Below are positions 5,403 to 9,480 of a stretch of DNA of 9,480 nucleotides, in pieces. The notes below the pieces were generated by a model. The model ran no database searches, had not been told where the DNA came from, and saw only the letters and a program-made list of their open reading frames with translations. Positions within the stretch are counted from its first letter, which is position 1; each line of letters opens with the position of its first letter. This DNA is from a bacterium (GTDB lineage: Archaea > Nanobdellota > Nanobdellia > Pacearchaeales > GW2011-AR1): contig JAUUWR010000040.1 in NCBI GenBank assembly GCA_030588935.1, positions 1 to 9,480 of the forward strand, written 5' to 3'. The translations under genes were made by a program, and so were the position numbers.

Positions 5403-5954
5403 TTATCCCTCATCAACATAAACTTTTTTCTTTTTCTTCTTTGATGTTTCTCCGGTCTGTCCTTTTGCTATAAGCCAAACCACTAATCCAACAATAACTA
5501 AAAAAAGTAAAATTCCACGCCAATCAGCCCACCGATAATTTAATCCCCCTATCCATGCAACATCAGATAATGCAGTTAACAAAACAACTAAAAAAACAAT
5601 TATTCCAATAATAAACCAAACCCAACCATGCCAACCTTTCTCACTACTTATCAAACCCATTAAAATCAATGCAACTAATAAAATACCAATACCCATCCCA
5701 GCATAAGGAAAAATTGTTGCGAAAAAGTTTGCAACATAATCAAATTGTAAAGACAATAAACCAGCAGCAAGAGCAATTGTTGCCTGGACACCCTTGTTCC
5801 CGCCTAAAAGCTGCGTCTTATTTAAAATCCCAAAAATAACTGCAAAAATAATTAAAAAAGGCAGAACATAAGCAAACACCCCCATATCAGCCCAGGAATT
5901 CAAAACACTAGTTAATGTATTTTCATAAGTCACAAATCCATCAATCAATCCCAT
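5403..5954 (-). CDS. Five-helix membrane protein, paralogue family member 2, function unknown
   Basis: The 183-residue protein has helices at about 26-44, 54-70 (weaker), 77-102, 110-130 and 147-163, and a lysine-rich tail (TSKKKKKKVYVDEG) likely to face the cytoplasm. Its N-terminal block, LPFLIIFAVIFGILNKTQLL (31-50), matches LPFVLVFTLIFAILQKTQLL of the 6283-6786 product at most positions, so the two are paralogues. It differs in having about 15 extra residues at the N-terminus and a Trp-rich stretch (KGWHGWVWF; YRWADWRG). No catalytic residues are apparent. The ATG at 5954 lies about 25 nt after a good TATA box, suggesting a leaderless mRNA, although an AGAGG sequence (5965-5969) also lies upstream. 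The function is unknown; membrane scaffolding or secretion accessory roles are only guesses. Confidence 0.75.
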   Translation of the reverse strand: MGLIDGFVTYENTLTSVLNSWADMGVFAYVLPFLIIFAVIFGILNKTQLLGGNKGVQATIALAAGLLSLQFDYVANFFATIFPYAGMGIGILLVALILMGLISSEKGWHGWVWFIIGIIVFLVVLLTALSDVAWIGGLNYRWADWRGILLFLVIVGLVVWLIAKGQTGETSKKKKKKVYVDEG

Positions 5955-5975
5955 ATTATTTTAACCTCTTTCAAA

Positions 5976-5983
5976 CTTATATA
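5976..5983 (-). promoter_or_regulatory. TATA box of the 5403-5954 gene
   Basis: Minus-strand TATATAAG is preceded by a purine-rich CGAAAGG that could serve as the BRE. Its centre is about 25 nt before the ATG at 5954. It is one of the clearest archaeal promoters in the window. Confidence 0.55.
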
Positions 5984-6059
5984 CCTTTCGTTAAAGAGAT
6001 TTAAATATGTTTCTATGAAAAAATAAGCTGTGCTTCCTATAGACCTATGTTCTGCTATA

Positions 6060-6135
6060 AAACAACCCGTTTACACAAACTTGGGAAGCTTCGCTAACCC
6101 AAGTCTCTCTTATTAACCAATATCTCATAAATATT
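6060..6135 (-). ncRNA. Candidate small RNA or leader element, copy A (conserved hairpin)
   Basis: This copy is about 80% identical to 8160-8234. On the minus strand an AATATTTATGAGATATTG block (TATA-like) is followed about 25 nt later by a hairpin at 6104-6079: ACTTGGG pairs with CCCAAGT, with an inner AGC-GAA-GCT mini-stem. A conserved GTAAACGGGTTGTTT follows. The minus strand meets a T6 run at 6022-6017, so a transcript of about 85 nt is possible. In copy B the outer stem is ACTTAGA/TCTAAGT: two pairs changed on both sides while the loop is identical. No protein is encoded. It could instead be a long 5' leader of the 5954 gene. The strand is inferred from the TATA position. Confidence 0.4.
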
Positions 6136-6144
6136 TCTCGCTCT

Positions 6145-6161
6145 GTAGATGAGTAGCTTAG
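6145..6161 (+). repeat. GTAGATGAG...GCTTAG motif, plus strand
   Basis: GTAGATGAGTAGCTTAG shares GTAGATGAG with 2473-2481 and lies about 27 nt after the TATA-like TAAATATT (6128-6135). It could mark the start of a plus-strand transcript running into the stem-loop at 6189-6221. Confidence 0.25.
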
Positions 6162-6188
6162 AAAATAATTACAGATATTGAGGATAAA

Positions 6189-6221
6189 GAAATTCAGGTT
6201 AGGCTTGCCTTCCTGAATTTC
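6189..6221. other. Strong stem-loop downstream of the 6283-6786 gene
   Basis: GAAATTCAGG (6189-6198) and CCTGAATTTC (6212-6221) are perfect 10-bp arms, and AGG-CTTG-CCT forms an inner stem. On the plus strand a T5 run (6232-6236) follows. On the minus strand it lies about 60 nt past the stop codon of the 6283 gene and is followed by TTTATCC. It could be a terminator or 3' end structure for the minus-strand gene, or the end of a plus-strand small RNA. Confidence 0.45.
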
Positions 6222-6282
6222 ATAAAATTAATTTTTAGTTGGAATGGTAATAAATGTTTATAAGAAACACTATAAAAAATCA

Positions 6283-6786
6283 TCAGCCACTTTTATCCTT
6301 ATCCTTAGTCGCAACAACAGAAACCACTGCCCCTGCAATTATCACAATTAACAAAACATTAATCCAAACTTGTGCTGCTCCCTGCCTGTTAAACATAAAA
6401 TTATAAACAGGACTCCAATATCCTGAAATAATTAAAATAGCAGTGATTAAAGCAAGTCCTAAAATAATTCCTAATGAAATTTTTACTCCCTTATGCAAAA
6501 CATCCCCCTCTTTTTTACCCATAACAAACCCATACAACAGCATAAAAACCAATAAAATAACTGCTGAAACAGCTAAAAAAGGCATTAATTGAACAATAAT
6601 CTCTCTTGCAAAAGGAAAAGCAATTAAAATCAAACCCACGATCAAACCTATAATTGCATTAATCTGTTTCTTGCCATCGCCCAATAACTGTGTCTTTTGC
6701 AAAATAGCAAAAATCAAGGTAAAAACTAATACAAATGGCAAAATATATTCTGTAAAAAGTGGCGATATAAAAATTGGTTCAACCAT
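6283..6786 (-). CDS. Five-helix membrane protein, paralogue family member 3, function unknown
   Basis: The 167-residue protein has helices at about 11-30, 42-58, 63-87, 101-121 and 138-159, and a short charged tail (TKDKDKSG). The block LPFVLVFTLIFAILQKTQLL (16-35) followed by GDGKKQINAIIGLIVGL is the clearest form of the family motif seen in the neighbouring minus-strand genes. A charged loop (MGKKEGDVLHKG, 89-100) lies between helices 3 and 4. No enzymatic motif is visible. I recall closely similar short membrane proteins, often several per genome, from DPANN archaea, without known function. An in-frame stop (TGA) 6 nt before the ATG fixes 6786 as the most upstream ATG. A GAGAGG sequence lies about 20 nt upstream, too far for an efficient ribosome site. 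Confidence 0.75.
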   Translation of the reverse strand: MVEPIFISPLFTEYILPFVLVFTLIFAILQKTQLLGDGKKQINAIIGLIVGLILIAFPFAREIIVQLMPFLAVSAVILLVFMLLYGFVMGKKEGDVLHKGVKISLGIILGLALITAILIISGYWSPVYNFMFNRQGAAQVWINVLLIVIIAGAVVSVVATKDKDKSG

Positions 6787-6837
6787 TTTATTTCAGTTCT
6801 TTTCTCAATACCTCTCTTTTATTTATTTTATCTGGAA

Positions 6838-6864
6838 CTCTATAAATATTAAGCTTTGGAAAGG
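6838..6864. repeat. Short repeat shared with 8223-8250 (TATA-like TAAATATT plus AAGCTTTG)
   Basis: CTCTATAAATATT followed by AAGCTTTGGAAAGG matches CTCATAAATATT followed by AAAAGCTTTGAAGAGG at 8223-8250. On the minus strand the AATATTTATAG box could be the promoter of the 6283-6786 gene with a leader of about 35 nt. The 153-nt spacer (6787-6939) also has a partial GAGAAGGTTAAG motif on the minus strand (6871-6882). Confidence 0.35.
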
Positions 6865-6939
6865 GCTCACTTAACCTTCTCAGAGAGCATTTAATCCTAT
6901 CTCCCTTAAAGCCTTATATTTCATATTATTAGTGATATA

Positions 6940-7269
6940 TTAAACCACAGACACAGCAGCTTCATCAACCTCAGAAACTCTTTCCTCAGATAAATCCACT
7001 GTTTCTTCAACAGTTTCATCACCTTCATCTAACGGCAAATTTGCTCTGCTTACAATAATAATATCTCCAACAGCTTTCACAAACTGATGCGGGATTATAA
7101 CTCCTCTTGCACCGCCTAAAAAATTACCCATTGAACTGGCAATTCTTATTCTCCAGCTGTCAATCTTATTCTCAATTAAATTAGCTTCCTCAATCTCTCC
7201 AAAATAATCCCCTGTATCAGTATAAACCTTACGCCCAATTACCTCTGTTACCTTTTTTATCTTTAACAT
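6940..7269 (-). CDS. PRC-barrel domain protein
   Basis: From the ATG at 7269 the protein has 109 residues. A PRC-barrel fold covers about 1-80: KKVTEVIGRKVYTDTGDYFG (4-23), a central strand (SWRIRIASS), then GVIIPHQFVKAVGDIIIV, where the VGDIIIV strand and the G-D-x-x-G start are family hallmarks. An acidic, probably disordered tail of about 30 residues follows (EGDETVEETVDLSEERVSE). Small archaeal PRC-barrel proteins include cell-division factors (CdvA in one lineage, CdpB-type partners of SepF in others). A division role here is plausible but unproven. A longer frame could begin at 7335, but the ATG at 7269 is exactly leaderless relative to the TATA box at 7290-7299, and the upstream extension overlaps the promoter. 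The uppS gene lies upstream on the same strand. Confidence 0.8.
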   Translation of the reverse strand: MLKIKKVTEVIGRKVYTDTGDYFGEIEEANLIENKIDSWRIRIASSMGNFLGGARGVIIPHQFVKAVGDIIIVSRANLPLDEGDETVEETVDLSEERVSEVDEAAVSVV

Positions 7270-7289
7270 ATGTGAGAAAACTGAAATTA

Positions 7290-7299
7290 CTTTAAATAG
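7290..7299 (-). promoter_or_regulatory. TATA box of the PRC-barrel gene
   Basis: Minus-strand CTATTTAAAG is centred about 25 nt before the ATG at 7269, giving a leaderless mRNA. It directly adjoins the palindrome at 7300-7316. Confidence 0.5.
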
Positions 7300-7316
7300 T
7301 TTTCTGTGACAGAAAA
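7300..7316. promoter_or_regulatory. 17-bp palindrome abutting the PRC-barrel promoter, candidate operator
   Basis: TTTTCTGT (7300-7307) and ACAGAAAA (7309-7316) are perfect inverted complements around one G. The site occupies the BRE position immediately upstream of the TATA box, where a bound dimer could block or recruit TFB. It lies in the 106-nt gap after uppS. No T-run follows on the minus strand, so it is not an obvious terminator of uppS. The binding factor is unknown. Confidence 0.4.
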
Positions 7317-7375
7317 GTATGGATGAAAAAAACAAAATCTTCCCTTATTTTCATTAAAAATACTATAAAATAACA

Positions 7376-8077
7376 TCATCCCCCAAACCTTCTCTTTCTC
7401 TCTTTAAATTCCTGTATGCACCTCATTAAATCCTCTTTCTCAAACTCTGGCCACATTTTATTAAGAAAAATCCATTCAGCATAAACAGACTGCCAAGGCA
7501 AAAAATTACTCGTCCTTTTTTCCCCGCCTGTCCTTATTATCAAATCTGGTTCACTCTCAAGCCATAAATTTTTCTTTAAATTTTCCTCATTAACCTCCTC
7601 TCCACTTTCAACCAATTTCTTCACTGCATCAATAATCTCTTGTCTTCCACCATAACCTAGGGCAAAATTAATAACATAATCAGAATAATCTTTTGTGATC
7701 TCCTCTAATTCATTTACAATCCTCTGGAACTCTAAATCAAACAACCTTGTCCTGCCAATAAATTTTATTTTTATCCTATCTTCATGGACTCTCTTATTAT
7801 CCTTAAGCCTAGAAAATTCTTTCTTAAAAAGTTTCATTAAAAAATCAAATTCTTTTTTAGGTCTGTTAAAATTTTCCAAAGAAAAACAATACAAGGTTAT
7901 TTCTCTCACCCCCAAACCTTTCAGCCATTCTAAAAGGTTTTCTATCTTTTCTGCTCCAAGCTCATGCCCTTTCCAAGGTTCCAACATCAACCTTTTTGCA
8001 AACCTTCTGTTGCCGTCAAGAATAATTCCTATATGTCTTAATTCTTCTTCCTGCACCATATGCATATTTTGTTTCAT
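7376..8077 (-). CDS. uppS: Undecaprenyl-type cis-prenyltransferase (isoprenyl diphosphate synthase)
   Basis: The 233-residue protein condenses isopentenyl diphosphate onto an allylic starter to make the long polyprenyl diphosphate used as lipid carrier for glycans; archaeal enzymes commonly begin from geranylgeranyl diphosphate. Family motifs occur in order: HIGIILDGNRRFAKR (15-29) with the catalytic Asp at 21; GHELGAEKI (38-46); TLYCFSLENFNRPKKE (61-76); INFALGYGGRQEI (136-148); DLIIRTGGEKRTSNFLPWQS (178-197), with the diphosphate-binding Arg182 and Arg188; and YAEWIF with Glu201, which helps bind Mg. The usual RRFGG end is present. No key residue is missing. Length is slightly short of the roughly 250 usual, owing to a short N-terminus. 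ATGs at 8065 and 8059 are alternative starts. The product would supply surface-glycan or N-glycosylation pathways. Confidence 0.93.
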   Translation of the reverse strand: MKQNMHMVQEEELRHIGIILDGNRRFAKRLMLEPWKGHELGAEKIENLLEWLKGLGVREITLYCFSLENFNRPKKEFDFLMKLFKKEFSRLKDNKRVHEDRIKIKFIGRTRLFDLEFQRIVNELEEITKDYSDYVINFALGYGGRQEIIDAVKKLVESGEEVNEENLKKNLWLESEPDLIIRTGGEKRTSNFLPWQSVYAEWIFLNKMWPEFEKEDLMRCIQEFKERKRRFGG

Positions 8078-8115
8078 TTATATCTAATCTTAATGGGTTT
8101 TTTAAATTTTAGGGT

Positions 8116-8125
8116 TTTTAAATAT
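8116..8125 (-). promoter_or_regulatory. TATA-like box of uppS
   Basis: Minus-strand ATATTTAAAA is centred about 43 nt before the ATG at 8077 and would give a leader of about 18 nt. A second AT-only stretch nearer the ATG (about 8097-8109) could give a leaderless start instead. Confidence 0.35.
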
Positions 8126-8159
8126 CCAATATATTTCCTACAAAAATACGTCCTAACTT

Positions 8160-8234
8160 AAACAACCTATTTACAAATAACTTAGAAAGCTTCGCTAATC
8201 TAAGTCTCTTTTTTATCAATATCTCATAAATATT
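8160..8234 (-). ncRNA. Candidate small RNA or leader element, copy B (conserved hairpin)
   Basis: This is the partner of 6060-6135. On the minus strand, AATATTTATGAGATATTG is followed by the hairpin at 8205-8180 (ACTTAGA pairing with TCTAAGT, same 12-nt loop including the AGC-GAA-GCT mini-stem), then GTAAATAGGTTGTTT. A T5 run follows at about 8147-8143, so a transcript of roughly 60 nt is possible. On the plus strand the hairpin is followed by CTCTTTTTTAT, which could act as a terminator in that direction. The element lies between the divergent uppS and M50-like genes, where no plus-strand gene ends, so a stand-alone RNA or a uppS leader is more likely than a gene terminator. Confidence 0.4.
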
Positions 8235-8245
8235 AAAAGCTTTGA

Positions 8246-8272
8246 AGAGGAGTAACAATGTGATACACCTCT
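8246..8272. other. Stem-loop next to element copy B
   Basis: AGAGG (8246-8250) pairs with CCTCT (8268-8272), and GTA (8252-8254) pairs with TAC (8264-8266) across an A-A mismatch. The loop is ACAATGTGA. The role is unknown. It lies in the 289-nt spacer 8078-8366, which otherwise holds promoters and the repeat element and no visible gene. Confidence 0.3.
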
Positions 8273-8302
8273 AAACCCTGCAAGTTTCACCATTCAATTA
8301 AA

Positions 8303-8312
8303 TTTATATAAA
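8303..8312 (+). promoter_or_regulatory. TATA box of the M50-like gene
   Basis: TTTATATAAA lies about 60 nt before the ATG at 8367. Transcription would start at about 8333, the first base of the AGATTCCAAAAA motif shared with the leader of the 2586 gene. Confidence 0.5.
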
Positions 8313-8332
8313 CAAAATTCCATATAATAGGA

Positions 8333-8344
8333 AGATTCCAAAAA
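8333..8344 (+). repeat. AGATTCCAAAAA leader motif, third copy
   Basis: This is identical over 12 nt to the copies at 2531 and 2552 and has the same 34-nt offset to its gene's ATG as the 2552 copy. It coincides with the predicted transcription start from the TATA box at 8303-8312. Confidence 0.4.
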
Positions 8345-8366
8345 GAAACTTTGGTGTCTTTTTGAC

Positions 8367-8990
8367 ATGATTAACAAAAAAGAAATAGTCTGGATAATAA
8401 TTGCAATCCTAATTATGGGTTTTGTAATTGAAATCACCCCAGAACTAAGTCTTTCTCTTTATGGTATCTTATTCGCAGCCATAATAATACTAACAAATGT
8501 TTTTGCCAAAAAAATTGCCTCGCCTTTTTACAATATAAAAATAACACACAAAATCTGGGAATTTAAAAGATGGGGCTGGTACAAAAGGTCTGAATTTAAA
8601 AAACCAATTCCAACAGGATTGATTCTTCCTTTTTTCTTATCAATACTCTCTCTTGGATTAATAAAACCATTCACCTTGCTCCAATTTGACACCCAAAATC
8701 TCCCAAAAAAAAGAGTCCTTAAAAAAAGAGGAGCATACAAATATTCTGAAATAAATGAATCAGACTTGGCATTCACAGCAGCATGGGGTTTCTGGGCTTT
8801 AATTCTTTTAGCAATAATTGGTTATTTAATTCATCAACCAGAATTAACAAAATACTCAATTTATTATGGGATATGGAATTTAATTCCAATCAGCAATCTC
8901 GACGGAATAAAACTCTTTTTTGGGAGTTTGATTAATTGGATTTTGTTGGTGATTGTTTATGTTGTTGGGTTGGTGGCAGTCTTATTATAA
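8367..8990 (+). CDS. Site-2-protease-like (M50) membrane protein lacking the HExxH motif
   Basis: The 207-residue protein has membrane segments at about 7-24, 29-46, 85-102, 137-155 and 189-206. Residues 171-187 (NLIPISNLDGIKLFFGS) match the NxxPxxxLDG block that supplies the third zinc ligand, the Asp, in M50 site-2 proteases. The first active-site motif, HExxH, is absent: the corresponding second helix reads about FAAIIILTNVFAKKI. A basic, aromatic loop (HKIWEFKRWGWYKR, 61-74) follows it. I recall similar proteins in DPANN archaea. It is therefore likely a catalytically inactive relative (pseudoprotease), or a zinc-independent protein, acting in the cytoplasmic membrane. It has no convincing ribosome site, only GGTG about 10 nt upstream, and is divergent from uppS. 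Confidence 0.6.
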   Translation: MINKKEIVWIIIAILIMGFVIEITPELSLSLYGILFAAIIILTNVFAKKIASPFYNIKITHKIWEFKRWGWYKRSEFKKPIPTGLILPFFLSILSLGLIKPFTLLQFDTQNLPKKRVLKKRGAYKYSEINESDLAFTAAWGFWALILLAIIGYLIHQPELTKYSIYYGIWNLIPISNLDGIKLFFGSLINWILLVIVYVVGLVAVLL

Positions 8991-9123
8991 CATAAATTGG
9001 GAGGTGAATATGGGAAATATCTTGAGGATCCTCAAATTTATGTTGTTTTTCCAACTGTGCCATATAGTTTGCTGCAGCCTCACCATATCGCATTCTATAT
9101 AAGTCAATAGAGTTCACCATCAT
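8932..9123 (-). CDS. Possible small protein gene overlapping the end of the M50-like gene
   Basis: The 63-residue frame starts at an ATG at 9123, with a second ATG at 9120. The first part (VNSIDLYRMRYGEAAANYMA, then QLEKQHKFEDPQDI) has a credible amphipathic-helix composition. The last 20 residues or so (PPTQQHKQSPTKSN) are antisense to the M50-like gene's final codons (59-nt overlap) and look less protein-like. A symmetric TATA box (TATTTAAATA, 9142-9151) is centred 24-27 nt before the ATG pair, as expected for a leaderless gene. No family is recognised. It could be a chance frame in an otherwise empty 189-nt gap, so confidence is low to moderate. Confidence 0.4.
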   Translation of the reverse strand: MMVNSIDLYRMRYGEAAANYMAQLEKQHKFEDPQDISHIHLPIYVIIRLPPTQQHKQSPTKSN

Positions 9124-9141
9124 TAATTTATCCTAACTAAT

Positions 9142-9151
9142 TATTTAAATA
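9142..9151. promoter_or_regulatory. Symmetric TATA box between hef and the small minus-strand gene
   Basis: TATTTAAATA is a perfect palindrome whose centre is 33 nt before the hef ATG (9180) and 24-27 nt before the minus-strand ATGs (9123/9120). It could drive both directions. An additional ATATATAT stretch at about 9167-9174 is too close to the hef ATG to be its TATA box. Confidence 0.4.
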
Positions 9152-9179
9152 CTAATAATATCCAAAATATATATCAAAC

Positions 9180-9480
9180 ATGCCCAACAAAACTCTCACA
9201 AAAATAAAACCCCGAAAATACCAGCAGGAAATTTATGAAACCTGCAAAGATAAAAACTGCCTTGTGGTTCTGCCGACAGGAATCGGAAAAACACTAATTG
9301 CCTTAATGTTAGCAATCCACAGGCAAAAAGCAGTTCCAGGAACTAAAACACTTTTCCTTGCACCAACAAAACCTCTCGCAACTCAACATCTAAACTACTT
9401 TCAAAAATTTCTTCCCCAACTTTTTTCCCTGCTCACCCTTTTCACCGTAAAAATTCATGCAAAAAAAAGAACACAACTCT
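9180..9480 (+). CDS. hef: Hef/FANCM-type superfamily 2 helicase (Hef nuclease), N-terminal part, truncated by window edge
   Basis: The visible 100 residues begin a superfamily 2 DNA helicase. IKPRKYQQEIYETC (9-22) is the Q-motif-like start; LVVLPTGIGKTLIALMLA (28-45) contains the Walker A lysine at 37; and TLFLAPTKPLATQHLNYFQK (57-76) is motif Ia. LPTGxGKT followed by APTKPLxxQH is characteristic of archaeal Hef and eukaryotic FANCM, which act on stalled replication forks. Euryarchaeal Hef adds a C-terminal XPF-type nuclease, while some archaea have helicase-only versions; this cannot be decided here because the rest lies to the right of the window. The ATG at 9180 follows a TATA-like box with a predicted leader of only a few nt, and no ribosome site is visible. 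Confidence 0.9.
   Translation, partial: MPNKTLTKIKPRKYQQEIYETCKDKNCLVVLPTGIGKTLIALMLAIHRQKAVPGTKTLFLAPTKPLATQHLNYFQKFLPQLFSLLTLFTVKIHAKKRTQL

Larger units (their letters stand above)
5955..6282. other. 328-nt gene-free spacer rich in structured elements
   Basis: No credible coding region is present. From left to right the spacer holds the TATA box of the 5954 gene (5976-5983), a T6 run on the minus strand (6017-6022), the repeated hairpin element (6060-6135), a plus-strand GTAGATGAGTAGCTTAG motif (6145-6161) preceded by a TATA-like TAAATATT, and a long stem-loop (6189-6221) followed by T-rich DNA. The density of structure suggests one or two small RNA genes. Confidence 0.5.

Noticed and set aside
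7270..7335. Upstream extension of the PRC-barrel gene to an ATG at 7335
   Set aside because: The extra residues (MFFSSILFCHRKLF...) do not fit the PRC-barrel start, and their DNA contains the TATA box and palindrome; the ATG at 7269 fits both the domain and leaderless spacing.
7695..8087. 130-codon plus-strand frame antisense to uppS
   Set aside because: The minus-strand frame has every cis-prenyltransferase motif, while this one is Ser/Leu/Phe-rich antisense noise.
6060..8234. CRISPR array or terminal inverted repeats of a mobile element formed by the two 75-nt elements
   Set aside because: There are only two copies in direct orientation, 2.1 kb apart, enclosing ordinary membrane-protein, PRC-barrel and uppS genes. 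There are no spacers, transposase or target duplications.
9009..9101. 30-codon plus-strand frame behind a perfect GGAGGTGA ribosome-site sequence (about 8999-9006)
   Set aside because: The product is very short with no recognisable features, the DNA is antisense to the more credible small minus-strand frame, and no promoter is seen.

Overview
The window looks like a piece of an AT-rich archaeal chromosome, most likely from a DPANN-type lineage (Woesearchaeota/Pacearchaeota-like). This rests on the gene content: a TrmB-family regulator, a Hef/FANCM-type helicase, a short PRC-barrel protein, a cis-prenyltransferase and several uncharacterised membrane or coiled-coil families that I associate with DPANN genomes. 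It also rests on the archaeal-style promoters. Many genes have an A/T-only TATA-like box about 25 nt before the start codon and no room for a leader, so leaderless transcription seems common. Strong GAGG-type ribosome sites occur mainly inside operons. The lineage is my inference; no rRNA marker is present.

Left part (1-1240, minus strand): the N-terminus of a probable type II/IV secretion ATPase, preceded by two unknown genes that form a tight operon (741-1184, then 407-739, 1 nt apart). These diverge from a TrmB-like regulator (1280-2029, plus). The shared intergenic region holds a near-perfect 24-bp palindrome beside a symmetric TATA box, so autoregulation plus control of the membrane operon is a natural hypothesis. 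Downstream on the plus strand are two coiled-coil proteins (2046-2441 and 2586-3515). The second has a Pro/Gln-rich linker and a Lys/Pro tail.

Middle part (3642-8077, all minus): a DUF4239/bestrophin-like membrane protein, then three related five-helix membrane proteins of unknown function (4636-5142, 5403-5954, 6283-6786), a PRC-barrel protein (6940-7269) and undecaprenyl-type cis-prenyltransferase UppS (7376-8077). The genes are separated by unusually long, structured spacers rather than packed in an operon. Those spacers carry a repeated 75-nt element whose hairpin shows two compensatory base-pair changes between its copies (6060-6135 and 8160-8234). They also carry a recurrent motif of the form GGATGAG-n-TTAAGC next to TATA-like AATATTTA boxes, and several extra stem-loops. 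These look like undescribed small RNAs or conserved 5' leaders and are the most interesting signal here.

Right part: a site-2-protease-like membrane protein lacking the HExxH zinc motif (8367-8990, plus), a possible small minus-strand gene (8932-9123), and the start of a Hef helicase (from 9180, plus) that appears to share a symmetric TATA box with the small gene. No tRNA, rRNA, CRISPR array, insertion sequence or integration site was recognised.
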